From: Smallanthus sonchifolius
Taxonomy: Eukaryota; Streptophyta; Magnoliopsida; Asterales; Asteraceae
Reading direction: 5' to 3'
Assembly: GCA_023525975.1 (NCBI GenBank)
Contig: CM042032.1
Span: 77,212,260-77,276,259 of the forward strand
DNA: 64,000 bases
Positions within the stretch are counted from its first letter, which is position 1. The number at the start of each line of letters is the position of its first letter. The translations under genes were made by a program, and so were the position numbers. The notes under the pieces were generated by a model. The model saw only the letters and a program-made list of their open reading frames with translations, searched no databases and was not told the origin of the DNA. Shown piece by piece: positions 45,915 to 57,311 of the stretch.

Positions 45915-47786
45915 AACAACCCCACACTTGATTTTTGCTTTTCCTCAAGCAAAAATCAAAATAAAACAAAACTTCCAATGGCACTAAGGATCAATTCAGA
46001 AAATCATAAGCATTAATAAACTTCTAAAGGTTTGACAAGTTTTTTCAAGAAATGCAAAATTGACTAAATGAAACCCAAGGAGCCCAATGAAATAACAACC
46101 GAATGAGCAAATGAATATGCCTAGGAAATCATTAGCATGCAACTTTATGCTTCTCACAATGTTCACACACACTCGGGAATATATATGATCATACAAGTAA
46201 TGGAGTATGTATAGAACACTCAAATTCCAAGACAATGAATCATTCAAAACTCATAAGCTTGCTAAAAGATCAAATCTCTACCAACTAACATGAAACAAAG
46301 CATAAATCAAGAGGACTTTGAACGAGTTGTAACTTAGCAATGGTTAGAGGTAGGGATGTGGAATTTAAAAGTGGCTAAATGGCTAAAACCCGGTGGCTAT
46401 GCTAACTCAAAAATTATTACAACTTTCAACTAAAAATAACTAAAGAATATTTTTCTATAGATAAGAGCTAACAATCGGATTCTTTTCATTTGTGCTCACA
46501 AAATTGCTCTAATCGTCTATATTTCACCTAATTTTGGAATTATTATTTTTTTACACTATTTCTTTTCTTTTCTTTTGAAGGGAACTAAGTCAATATGCAT
46601 CTTTCTTTAGCTAAAAACTTCTCAAGAATTAACAACTTTCACAAAATAAAAACTAAAAAAATTAACATTAGCTAACCAGATTTCTATCACGGGTGAAAAA
46701 TAAAATAAATGAAAAGGCTAATGAAGGTTTATGGTGGTGTAATGTGGGTAATAAAAGAAAAACATGGGATAGTCTTAACGTGGCTAACTAGTGGATGTGT
46801 TCGGGTGAGGGGAAAAATAAAAATAAAAGGCTAACAAAGTGGTTTATCCTAATGCCTCAATCATTTTTATGCAATATTTATGTTCATGATTTCGAAATGT
46901 ATACTAAAAGCAAGTTCTAACAAGCATGAAACATTCGGCACACTCAAATCCGCAAAAACGAGAGCAAACAATATCTAAAGCTATCAAGGCTCAAAAATAA
47001 ACTCACGGAAACGGAAGGAATGGGTGTAAGAAAAATGTTATATGCAATTCATTCGTTTAGCCCACTAAAACTCATGGTTATCACAAAAAATTGGGTTTGA
47101 CTCGATGGAATTTCCATCTCGATTGCTTTCGAAAAATCAAACCTCTAATGTTTACTAAAAATTTTGAATGCGAAACGGTTATCTTTTATTCTATTTTTGT
47201 GTTTTTAAATTTTTATAAAACTGATTAATGCCAATAAAAATTATGAAGGGAGATTTTACAAAAAATGAAGTGATAAAATGCTCAAAATGACAAACATTGC
47301 GTGAATAAATTCTCACCATACACTTAGAATCGTACATTGCCCTCATTGTACAACGAAAAAAATTTAATGTAAAGCGAAGAATAAACACCCAACCCCACAC
47401 TTTAGAAACATACATTGCCCTCAATGTATACAAAAACATGCAAAGCAAAATGGAATGCAATGCAATGGAGTGTGAAGGGAGAACTGAAACTTCCCTCATG
47501 TCAATCTCGGTTAAATGTACAAAGCCTACCCACAAAAATGGCATTCCACGCAGTTCCACAATTCCAAGATCTAATCAAGACTAACTACATCAAACACGAT
47601 CAGTAACATCAAGCCAAAATATAGACATAAATGTAAAGATAAATATCCAACTACAGTACAACTAAAATAAAGTAAAATGAAAGAACAACCACAAACGCCG
47701 AAGCGTGATAACAGAGTTTGTACAAAATAAAACCAAGTACAACTCACAAAAATGATACCAAAAGGCAATGGGAGGTAATACTCCCA
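45915..47786 (-). other. Athila 3' non-coding region
   Basis: AT-rich sequence between the ATHILA ORF-1-like frame and the 3' LTR. Two short dyads, ACATTGCCCTCATTGT (47334) and ACATTGCCCTCAATGT (47411), lie about 80 bp apart. A TTTTGCTTGAGGAAAAGCAAAA hairpin-like string sits next to the PPT. No gene is seen. Confidence 0.5.
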
Positions 47787-49106
47787 CTACATGCCCTCGA
47801 GGTCGATGTCGGCGGCCCCGCCTCCCTCGGCTCCTCCTGCTGGTGGTGATGGTGGTGGCTGGTGCTGCGGTGATGGTGGTGGCTGATGCTGCGGTGATGG
47901 TGGTGATTGTGGTGGCTGATGCTGCGGTGATGGTGGTGGCTGATGCTGCATGAAGAACGGTAAAGGAACCACATAGGGGGCTCCGCCAGCAGCAGCGCAC
48001 TGGACCTCATACTGCCAGGCCCAGTAGCGCATGAATAGGTCATGGGAGATGGTGACTGGAGGTGGTGGTGGCGGAGGAGGCGGAGGAGGTGGAACAATCG
48101 GATCCTCAACGTGGTGAGTGTGCTCCTCATGCTCCTGCTCCAGCTGAGCTGCATGTGCCTGGTGGGCGGCGGCGACGGCCTTTGCCTCGGCCCGAACAAC
48201 GTCGAGGTCTGGACCTGGACGATCTGGATCCCAGACCCGACCCCATCTATCCACTAACCTAACTCCTCCTGGTGCACGATGAGCCACGTGCATATTCCTC
48301 AGTGTCTGCACGGTTATCACGACGGTCTCGGCCACCGGGGTCAGATCTCCAATAAGCTCGTCCGTCAGCAAGTGGTAGTGTCTAGCAAGTCTGGTCATGA
48401 AATGACCACCACAAATGGCGCTGGTGACCTCTCTCCCTGAGCTGTTCACCAAGTACCCCACAATAGCCTGCGCAAGATTGCATGTGCGCGGGCGTACAAG
48501 GCAGAACAGGTAGAACAGATCCCTCAAATTCACTACTGTCTCTCCCTGCCCTCTCCCACATATAGAATAAACGATGCAGCGATGAAGAACACGGTGCAGA
48601 GGATCCCGAAGGCTCGAAGCCTTAGTCAGACTCGGATCATACATCCCAAACCCAAACTCGTGCCAGAACTGGTCCTTGGCTTCCTCGGATGGAAACTCAG
48701 TGATACCCTCGGTGAATAGCTCGGTATGAAACTTATCCCTCGTATACAAACCCAATAAACGCCCAAACCTGGAGACTGACATCACACGCCACTCCCCGCC
48801 GAGTCTAAACCTAACTGTCTCGGGCTGCTCTAGGTTGGTGCAAGGGTAATCAAACTCATATGTGGAGAAAAACTCCATAACAAGCTCTATATACTGAATG
48901 GCGTGGAACCTGCACAGACGGCGCCAGGGGGCGGTGACAAGATCGTCCCATCACAGCCTCTGACCGATGGCGTCGATAGCAGCTGGCTCTAAACGAAGAG
49001 CGACCAAAATCCGACCCCGACGGGGCCACAGGACCTCTAAACGAGCCTCGTACTCCTGCTCGTTGAGATCGAACTCCAAGTATGGGTGATCTCGGTTGCC
49101 TGCCAT
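47787..49106 (-). pseudogene. ATHILA ORF-1-like protein (PF03078-like), one internal stop
   Basis: From ATG at 49106 one frame of 440 codons reads to TAG at 47787, interrupted only by TGA at codon 52, a likely CGA to TGA change. Blocks such as FRLGGEWRVMSVSRFGRLLG, LYTRD, FWHEFGFGMYDPSLTKASSL, DPLHRVLHRCI and ICGGHFMTRLARHYHL match the ATHILA ORF-1 family seen in plant Athila elements; its function is unknown. The C-terminal third is low complexity: a His/Glu run, about a dozen prolines in a row, then PPPSPQHQ repeats. The part after the stop (363 codons from Met at 48878) is fully open and could itself be a translated form. It lies downstream of a TATA and palindrome module at 49870-49980. 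Confidence 0.65.
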
Positions 49107-49189
49107 CTGCAAGACAACAAAAATGAAATCAGAGCAGTTATGAAGACGCTAGACGGAATTATGAAGATTCTGACTTAATTATGAAGGGA

Positions 49190-49515
49190 GCACGGTCGTG
49201 CCTAGGAAGGGGCACGACCGTGCCAAGGTCAATAGTCCAAGCCCACGGCCGCGTTTGGCCGACCACGGGCACACTTATCTCGGGAACACTGCGCCTGGGA
49301 CAAAAATGTTGGCCCACGGTCGTGTGTAACTGACCACGGGCTTAATAACTCAGCAACACGGTCGCGCCAGGTGCGGGCACAACCGCGCTAAAGCAAAATC
49401 CAGTAGGCACAGCCACGCTCATAAAAGGCACGACCGTGCTTGACCAAACCAATGTCTCCTGAGATTCAAAAGCCGAGCACGACGGCGCCTGGTCATGAGC
49501 GCGACCGTGCTCAAC
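49190..49515. repeat. internal palindrome array, CACGGTCGTG type
   Basis: About nine units (GCACGGTCGTGCC, GGCACGACCGTGCC, CCCACGGTCGTG, GCGCGACCGTGCTC and variants) lie between the internal TATA box and the ATG at 49106, so they would be in the leader. They use the same motif as the LTR arrays of this element. Confidence 0.7.
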
Positions 49516-49869
49516 CCAATTTAGGGTTTTCAGATTCAAAGTTTCACATTTTTAGCATGATTATGAAGGGGCTTTTGATAAAATGGTATTCCAGGAAGCA
49601 AACCTAAGGGTTCTACACATAAACCATCGATAAACAAACTATTAATAGATGAAAATTATAAAAAACTAAAACTATCTAAAACCCTAGGGTTTTAAACACA
49701 AAAATGGACTACGATCCTAGGTCTAAACATAAACAAAAGAGAAGGGGGTCGAACCGTACCTTATATCGTAGAAATGGAGATCAACAAGCTAGAGAACGAG
49801 GATAAATCGCAATGGGGAGGTTTCTATGTGTGTTTTGAATAAAAGATCTGACGTTTCAGCTTAAAATTT

Positions 49870-49980
49870 CTTTTATAGGGGCTATCCAAAAGTGAAGCAC
49901 GACCGTGCCTATAGGAGAGGCACGACCGCGCTAAGAGGATAGGGGCACGACTGTGCCATGATAAGGCACAACCGTTTCTG
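49870..49980 (-). promoter_or_regulatory. internal TATA box with upstream palindromes
   Basis: CTATAAAAG (49870-49878, minus) is preceded, in the direction of transcription, by AGCACGACCGTGCC (49895), GGCACGACCGCGC (49918), GGCACGACTGTGCC (49945) and a fourth partial unit. The spacing copies the LTR promoter (45399-45430). It would drive the 49106 ORF with a leader of about 740 nt. It may instead be a remnant of an inserted LTR. Confidence 0.5.
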
Positions 49981-50383
49981 TTGCCCAGCAGACACAGAAA
50001 CCTGATTTTTTTATAAAGAGTAATCCAAACTCGACTGTGATTCTTCCAAATTAAAATTTCTAAAAATTCAGAAGACATACCTGTGACATTCCAAACATTA
50101 TCCCAAATCCGCTCGATCCAAAACACGTCCCGATAACCTTATCTCAAAAATAAATGGTAAAATCCTAGAAAAATAGAAAATAAAAACAGGAACATAAAGA
50201 TAGAAATAAAATATAGGAAATACTACCAAAGATGATACCGAAACAGGCTAAGTTTATTAATGAGTCGTTAGCTAGACTCATGATGTCGCCCAGACGGTCT
50301 ATATAAAACTAACTATAAAACCTAACCTAGACTCCTAAGTAATAAAAGGAGTACCTTCAACTAAACCGCACTGATAGACAAGT

Positions 50384-51902
50384 GTACCTATCGAGTGTAG
50401 CACAGCTAAACGGTAAACCGAGTATCGAACCCTAGAGACATTGTATAACTATACTAGACTCTGACACAGGCTAAAGATTGATTTGGTTTAGGGGGTTTAC
50501 TACACTAAAGATTAACTAAGAATGCAATAAACTAAGGTTGACTCAACTAACCAGACAAAGGTAATATCAAGAATGGGAAGAATATCACCTAGGTCGGAAT
50601 CCTACTTGCAAAGCACAACTTCTATCGGTTATGGAAACTATAATGGATCTGGGTTTCTAAGGAAACAACTCTAGACAGCCTAGTGGATCTCTAATCACTC
50701 TCAGGGTGTCACCAACTAAGGAACCTAAAGATGTACTAACTCACCAGATTGTTGGATCACTTCTCAGGTATTTCCAACTATGACCAAGTACCCTAATAGA
50801 CAGATTACCTCTCAGTCTCTCCGTCTACCAATACACTCAAGGAATGCACGGGGTAATCTCAAGATAACAACTATGACACGAATAGCAACAATCACTAGAC
50901 ACCTAATACCGGCTTCCTCTCAGACAGCTGACACTCGGATTCCTAATGAAGAAGACTAAACGACTAATTCTCACCTATCGGGTATTAAACTAGGATACAC
51001 ATTTAATTCTAATCAGCAATCAATCACAACTCCTATGGCTACTACGTCTAGCAAACCACCCTAATCAGAAACCCTAAGATCTATGACCAAGATACGCTAA
51101 TCAAACTGGCAGACAACCACAATCAACGCAAGGAATTGAAATCAAACACAAGATCAAATCTAAACATGCAATAACATCACAATTATCAACTCAAGATCTT
51201 TTACAAAATCATAAACCCATTAAATGAATCCAAAAACCGATAAAAATCCAAACTTTAACAAGTATTCATCATTAGCCTAGGCAATATCAAAGTTTTAGCC
51301 TAGGATCATGCTTAAACAACCAAAACATAAGTAATAAACAAGATTCATGGTATCAAACACAGAATTTAAACACAAAGATTCAAACTTGAAAACCTAGAAC
51401 GTCTAAACAACGAACCTGGAATCCAAAGCTTTCACCTTTAGCCTTCAATCGACTTCCTACTCCTCAAAATCGCCCTCAAACCTTCTCTGGACGGCCAAAA
51501 GTCGAACTGCTCTCATAATGGGAACTAAAATCTATTTAAATTCGATTTTTAGGGTTTTGCGGAAATTAGGTCCCTCGCGTACCGCGAGACATTTGGGTTG
51601 GGTTCCTCGCGTACCGCGAGGAACAAAATAGTCACGGCCGGATTTGGCTTCCCTCGCGTACCGCAAGAACTTTCCTTCTCCTCTCTCGCGTACCATGAGA
51701 GGCATAAATTTCCCATTTTCTTCTTTTGAATTCCCGGATTCATTCTCGTGCTCGGTTTCTTCGTATATTCCCTTGTAATCTTCACGAGCACCTGCAAATA
51801 TACAATATACTCAAATACAGACTTAAACGAATAAAAACAAACATAGAACTAATCAAAAAACGCACAAAACACTAGGAATAAAGATGTGTGCTTTGCACTA
51901 CA
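50384..51902 (-). repeat. LTR-like block where RNase H and integrase should be
   Basis: On the plus strand it runs TGATAGACAAGTG ... TTTGCACTACA, a TG...CA pair. A TATA-like string (ATTTAAATAG, minus) lies at 51532-51541, and four CTCGCGTACCGCGAG-type palindromes lie upstream (51574-51702). GTTGA flanks are seen if the left end is moved 10 bp to 50374. It abuts the last RT codon. It could be a solo LTR of another Athila-like family or the LTR of a partial element. Confidence 0.5.
51574..51702. repeat. palindrome array, CTCGCGTACCGCGAG, four units
   Basis: Two perfect units (51574-51588 and 51606-51620) and two decayed ones (about 51654 and 51683) lie starting about 33 bp upstream of the minus-strand TATA-like string. 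Confidence 0.75.
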
Positions 51903-52799
51903 TCAACTCAAGTCCTTCTCAAGAAGCTGGGTCATCGGTCGGGCAATCTTAGAAAAATCTCTAATGAAGCCTCTGTAAAAGCCCGCATGACCAAGGAATC
52001 TCCGAATAGACTTCACAGAAGTGGGCGGGGGCAGCTTAGATATGGTATCAATCTTAGCTCGATCAACCTCAATCCCCGCTCGTGAAACCTTGTGCCCAAG
52101 CACAATGCCCTCCTTCACCATGAAGTGGCACTTCTCCCAATTCAACACCAGGTTGGCCTCCTTACACCTGGCCAACATCCTCTTCATATTACCGAGACAA
52201 TGATTGAAGGAGCTCCCAAACATAGAAAAGTCATCCATGAAAACCTCCATGGAGTCCTCGATCATATCATGAAAAATGGCCACCATGCAATGTTGGAAGG
52301 TGGTTGGAGCATTACACAATCCAAAGGAAATGTGCCATAAGGACATGTGAATGTCGTCTTCTCCTGGTCCTAAGGAGCAATCGGGATCTGAAAGTAGCCA
52401 GAGAAGCCATCTAGGAAGCAGTAGAACATCTTCCCCGCTAATCTCTCTAACATCTGATCAATAAATGGGAGAGGAAAATGGTCCTTCCTAGTATCATCAT
52501 TGAGTTTGCGGTAATCGATGCAAACTCTCCAACCTGTGACTGTACGAGTAGGAATCAGCTCATTCCTATCGTTGGTGATAACAGTCATACCTCTTAGGAA
52601 CAACCTGAACCGGGCTAACCCAGGGTGAATCAGAGATGGGATAAATCAATCCAGCGTCAAGTAGCTTAATCACCTCTTTCTTCACCACTTCCTGCATGTT
52701 TGGGTTCAACCTACTCTGGTCCTGCACAACTGGCCTGAAATCATCCTCCATAAGGATCTTATGGGTACAGAAAGAGGGATTAATTCCCTTAATATCCAT
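51903..52799 (-). pseudogene. Athila reverse transcriptase, truncated and frameshifted
   Basis: It would have copied element RNA into DNA. Read from 52799: MDIKGINPSFCTHKILMEDD, then KEVIKLLDAGLIYPISDSPW. After a shift near 52580 come WRVCIDYRKLNDDTRKDHFP and DGFSGYFQI; after a second shift near 52350, FGLCNAPTTFQ and the catalytic block VFMDDFSMFG, here F-M-D-D. FLGHAGFYRGFIRDFSKIA then LLEKD closes the RT connection region. A stop follows at 51903 where an LTR-like block begins. RNase H and integrase are absent. At least two frameshifts are present. Confidence 0.85.
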
Positions 52800-54030
52800 A
52801 ATCCTCCATGCAATGGCCTGCCTGTTTCAGCACCTCCAATAGCCTATCCTTCTCATCACTCGTCAAATCAGAGGCGATAATAACGGGTAATCGAGACTCA
52901 CCATCTAAAAAGGCATACTCCAAATGGCTCGGGAGCTCCTTAAGCTCAACAGGTGGTGGGTCCTCAATAGAAGGCCGCTCTTTCGGCTCAGACTCTCTAT
53001 CAACAATCTCAAATACCTTTGGACACAAGGGGATCTCATATCCCTTTAGGCCATACACCTGCTCCATGAACTGATCCTCACCAACTAGATCTAGTGTCTC
53101 CCCTCCTACAATCTGCGTGTCTAGGGACTCTTCCTCAACTGTATCCTGGAGATGATCACTCACACAAGAATAGACGGTCTCAACAAAGTAGAGTGAATCA
53201 TCCTGATTCTGGGTGTGCTGCATGGATCTCCCAACGTCAAAGGTCACCTCCTTTTCGTCCACCCTCAGTGTAAGCTGACCCAAATACACATCAATCAGGG
53301 CCTTGGCGGTGGTCAGGAATGGTCGACCTAGGATAATAGGGACATTCTTGTCCTCATCCATGTCCAGAATCACAAGATCTACAGGAAACACAAAACGATC
53401 AACCTTAACCAACATATTCTCCACTATCCCTCGCGGATACTTGACTGAATGATCGACAAGCTGGATACTCATGTGTGTCGGCTTAGGTTCTCCCAACTCA
53501 AGCTTAGCAAAGACCGCATATGGCATGAGGTTAATGCTAGCACCAAGGTCAGTTAGGGCATTGCTGACCGACAAGCTCCCTATCAAACAGGGGATGCTGA
53601 AACTCCCCGGAACTCTCCTCTTCTCAGGCAGCTTGTTCTGAAGCACGGCCGAACACTCCTCGTTCAGCGTCACATGAGATAAATCCTCCAATTTCCTCTT
53701 GTTCGTGAGGATGTCCTTCAAGAACCTCGCATACTTAGGCATCTGAGCTAGAGCCTCCACAAATGGCAAGTTGATATGCAACTGCTTAAACAACCCCAAA
53801 AACTTACCATACTTCTCCTCCATCTTCTGTTTCCTTAACCTGCATGGGTATAGAACGAGGGAAGTGTAATCTCTCACACCCTCTCGAGGGCCCGATGTGC
53901 TCGCCGGCTTACCCCTCGGTGGTGTCTCATCCAGAATCTCAATCACAACCTCCTCCTCGGATGACTCGTGCAGAGGGACCGATGGATCTGGTCTTGTGTC
54001 TCTACCGCTCCTCAAGGTGATGGCCTTCAC
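52789..54030 (-). CDS. Athila gag-pol middle part with aspartic protease (413 aa, open)
   Basis: This long open frame starts at MKAITLRSGR, a conserved Athila motif, though it is probably part of a longer polyprotein. Residues 55-140 hold the KYGKFLGLFKQLHINLPFVE and FLKDILTNKRKL blocks. Residues 155-240 form the protease: active site ALTDLGASINLMP (D161-L-G) and the ILGRPFL flap-end motif (232-238). An acidic linker follows. The frame ends in a stop where a frameshift leads into RT at 52799. It would cut Gag-Pol. This is the best preserved part of the Athila element. Confidence 0.8.
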   Translation of the reverse strand: MKAITLRSGRDTRPDPSVPLHESSEEEVVIEILDETPPRGKPASTSGPREGVRDYTSLVLYPCRLRKQKMEEKYGKFLGLFKQLHINLPFVEALAQMPKYARFLKDILTNKRKLEDLSHVTLNEECSAVLQNKLPEKRRVPGSFSIPCLIGSLSVSNALTDLGASINLMPYAVFAKLELGEPKPTHMSIQLVDHSVKYPRGIVENMLVKVDRFVFPVDLVILDMDEDKNVPIILGRPFLTTAKALIDVYLGQLTLRVDEKEVTFDVGRSMQHTQNQDDSLYFVETVYSCVSDHLQDTVEEESLDTQIVGGETLDLVGEDQFMEQVYGLKGYEIPLCPKVFEIVDRESEPKERPSIEDPPPVELKELPSHLEYAFLDGESRLPVIIASDLTSDEKDRLLEVLKQAGHCMEDYGY

Positions 54031-55507
54031 ATGGGCATTGGGATTGGCCTCAGTGTTGCTAGGCAGGCCACCTAGCGGTCTCTCAGAAAGAAGCTTTGCG
54101 ATCTACCCAACCTGATTCTCTATGGTCTGGATCGAAGCTTTCTGATTCCTCAGCTCAGTCTCGTGCGTATGAAAACGCTTCTCCATGTAACGGTTCTACT
54201 TCTCGGCCAACTGATTCTGACTCTCCGATTTGGCAAGCAGCCGTGCAACCATGTCCTCTAAACTGGATTTACCCTCAGATGCAGGTGGGGGACCGCTGCT
54301 AGAACCTTGGCCATGAAACTTGCCCTGCTGAGGTCTGTAATGGGAACCCTGTCCCTGAGACTGGTGGGACTGATGCTGGAATGGTGGGCGCTGAGTGAAT
54401 CCGGGTGGGTTCTGACCACTATTGCAAGACTTCCAACTGAAGTTCGGGTGATTTCTCCACCCCGGATTATATGTGTTGCTGTAGGGATTGTTCTGGGGAT
54501 GATTCTGGTTAGACATGAAGTCAACCTGCTCATGGGTCCCTAGATCCCCAATCTGACAAGCACTCGTGGGATGCGCCCCACCACATATACAAGGACTGGG
54601 CCTTGTGGACCTACATCTGATCGAACTTGGAGGATAGTGCTTCCACCTGGGCAGCTAAAGAGGTGATTCCATCCACGTGATGGACACCCTGCCTCTGAGT
54701 CCTCGCTCGGGAAGTATGTTGCGTATAGCTCTTCGACGCCACCTTTTCCAACAAGTCATACGCCTCCTTGGGTGTCTTCGTTCCAATGTCTCCCCCCGCA
54801 TATGCGTCGATCAGCAGCTTCCCTGTCATATCTAGACCATTGTAGAAGGTCTCACACTGCTGCCACTTCAACAATCCATGGTGGGGAACCTTCCTCATCG
54901 GTTCCTTGAATCTCTCCCACGCCTCATAGATCGTCACCTCATCATCCTGCTGGAAAGAAAGAATCCTAGCCCTCAATTTTGCTGTTTTCTCCGGAGGAAA
55001 GTACTTTTCTAAGAATTTAGCAGCCATATGGTCCCAAGTACTAATGGACCAAGGGGGAAGTGACAGTAACCAAGCCTTGGCTCTATCCTGTAAGGAAAAC
55101 GGGAACAATCGAAGCCGAATAGCATCGTCGGTAGCGTCACGGATTTTGAATATGGCACAAATCTCTAAGAAACCGGACAGATAAGTATTGGGATCCTCGT
55201 GATCCTTGCCGTCAAACTGCCACATGTTCTGCACCATCTGGATGATGCTGGATTTGATCTCGAACTGATGCCCTCCAACAGTCGGCCTATTGATGCTCGA
55301 CTCCAAACCCTCAAGTGTGGGTTTGCCAAATTCCAAAAGCGTCCGACCCGCATCCTCATCCGCCATCTCCTCTACCTCGCCAACAACAACCTCGTCAAGC
55401 TCGAGTAACTGGGCCACAAATCGGGAACGGGCCCGCAATCTCTGATGAAGATCGCGCTCCGGCTCGGAAGACGGCTCAATAACCTCCTCGACGGGAGTTG
55501 AGGACAT
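54031..55507 (-). pseudogene. Athila Gag, split by stops
   Basis: It starts at MSSTPVEEVIEP (55507). Residues about 75-250 carry the gag domain (NMWQFDGKDHEDPNTYLSGF, KAWLLSLPPWSISTWDHMAA, KFLEKYFPPEK, ETFYNGLD). The first 298 codons end in TAG at 54611. A zinc-knuckle-like CGGAHPTSACQIG follows in a shifted frame, then a Gln/Pro/Asn-rich tract (MSNQNHPQNNPY...). Stops AEK-stop-NRYMEK (about 54194) and NQVG-stop-IAKLL (about 54103) each replace an expected Gln (CAG to TAG). Gag would build particles. It is not functional here. Confidence 0.8.
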
Positions 55508-55807
55508 ACACGATTTGCAAGACAGGTTAGATTTAAATGGACGAACCTAAAAAGAAAAGAAACACAAGTTAGACAAAATAATAATTACAGATGAAAATAA
55601 ATAAATAAATAAAATAAAGAAAAATGAAAAATAAATTGAAAATAAAATTAACTAAAATATATATACAAATGCGACTAAAAATATCAAATAAGAATGCAAA
55701 AATATCTATACACGAAAATTTCAAATAACAATCAAGAAGATACGATATGCACAAAAATATATACTAAATGACTAAATATCAATTCCAATCGTTCTCGCAA
55801 AACCGTA

Positions 55808-55828
55808 TACCCGGCAACGGCACCAAAA
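55808..55828 (-). other. Athila primer binding site
   Basis: On the minus strand TGGTGCCGTTGCCGGG follows the 5' LTR after a few bases, a one-base variant of the TGGCGCCGTTGCCGGG site common in Athila elements. Confidence 0.8.
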
Positions 55829-55831
55829 ACT

Positions 55832-57311
55832 TGATGTGCTTGAAAGTGTATATATATTTTTATAAGTATTTTTCACACAATTTGAGTTTTAAAAATGGGT
55901 TTTCACCAAATACTAATCACACACACACCGGGCAAGTGTATTCGTCGGATAGCAATATAGTAAAGGTAAGAACCGGATACCAATACGTGGATACGGTGGA
56001 ATGCAATAATAAACCGGAACTAAGATTCAATCAAGTGATGGTAAAAAGATATTTTGAAGAGTTTGTTTAATTAACTAGCATACAATGTATATAAAACTAA
56101 ACTAAAATCACAAGTCAAACAATCAAGGAGAGAAGATCACTTCGGTGTCGAATCCATCTAGAATACATTCAATACACTCATAGAAGCATGGCAAATACAA
56201 GAAACATAGGTTGATCAAATTCTCGTCAAAGACATCTAATCAAATGACCATTCAAAAACTAGAATGAATAACACAAACTAACCACCTAAAATCATGCAAT
56301 GAAGCTCACATGTTGTAATCATGTCAATGTTTATAAAGATTGAACTAGCTTCCGATTAAGGTACACCAATCTAACAACTAGTTGGAAAGATAATATGAGA
56401 AACATACTACCCACCTCAAGTTGATTTAATTAGATAACCACATGCATTTCTTCAACATACAATGTTCATACAAAGTTCATATCAATTAGGAAAATGCATC
56501 AACAAATCCTAGACAAACATAAAACTAAGCATGAAACACCATAACAAACACTTTTTCTTTCCAAACATAAGCATAAGGATACACATACAAGAATCATAAA
56601 TCATAGAAAAGACTTCATCCACCATTCCTAGTCAAATGCCATAAACTAGCATACAAACATACACTAATCCATGAATACAAGCATAAACCATAAGTTTTCC
56701 AACATAATATGGCATACACAAATACAAGGCTTTAAAAAAACTTTAGATACTTGAATACATAATTTCATTGAAGAATAATCATATGATTGTCATAACATTA
56801 ACATATGATTGAATACATACTTTTATAGACTGAAGGGGGCACGACCGAGCCAGGAGGGAAGGCACGACCGCGCCAGGAGGGAAGGCACGACCGTGCCCAA
56901 GAACTAGCACGGTCGTGGTGCAGAGGGTTGACCGATCCGAAGCTTCTATTGGGTCCCATTGAACGAGGAAGTACGGCTCTGAGGTCATGGGTCAAACTCA
57001 CGGGATTACACGCGACCGTGGGGGTGTTGGAGCACGGTTGTGCTCGAGAAAGTGTCTTGGCGCGGTCGTGCCAGATACGGGGTGCGACCGTGCCTATGGT
57101 TTCCTTGCTTGACGTGGTCGTGCCTCTACCTCAGAAACCCTAAAAACTTAATCTTTATCCTGGAATTCCCATGTTTGTTCACTGAGCTTCACAAAAACCT
57201 ACAAAACTGGAAATGAAGCAAATAAGTGTCTAAACGTTGAAAATAACCAAGAATTGATCGTGAAATGAGTAAAGGTTTGTGCCAAAAAGATGTGTAAATT
57301 CTAACACATCA
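55832..57311 (-). repeat. Athila 5' LTR, 1480 bp
   Basis: It starts TGATGTGCTTG and ends AACACATCA. It is similar to 44112-45914 but lacks about 320 bp next to the TATA box (56819-56828, minus). Palindromes lie at 56838-57125. Confidence 0.8.

Larger units (their letters stand above)
44112..57311 (-). mobile_element. Athila-type gypsy element, defective, 13.2 kb
   Basis: The 5-bp TSD TTAAC is at 44107-44111 and 57312-57316. The minus-strand order is: 5' LTR (57311-55832), PBS, gag, protease, RT, then an unrelated LTR-like block where RNase H and integrase should be, an internal promoter-like block, an ATHILA ORF-1-like frame, PPT and 3' LTR (45914-44112). All major frames except the protease one carry stops or shifts. 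Confidence 0.8.

Noticed and set aside
47768..48262. Plus-strand Val/Met/Arg-rich frames
   Set aside because: Shadows of the repeat-rich C-terminus of the minus-strand ATHILA ORF-1-like frame.
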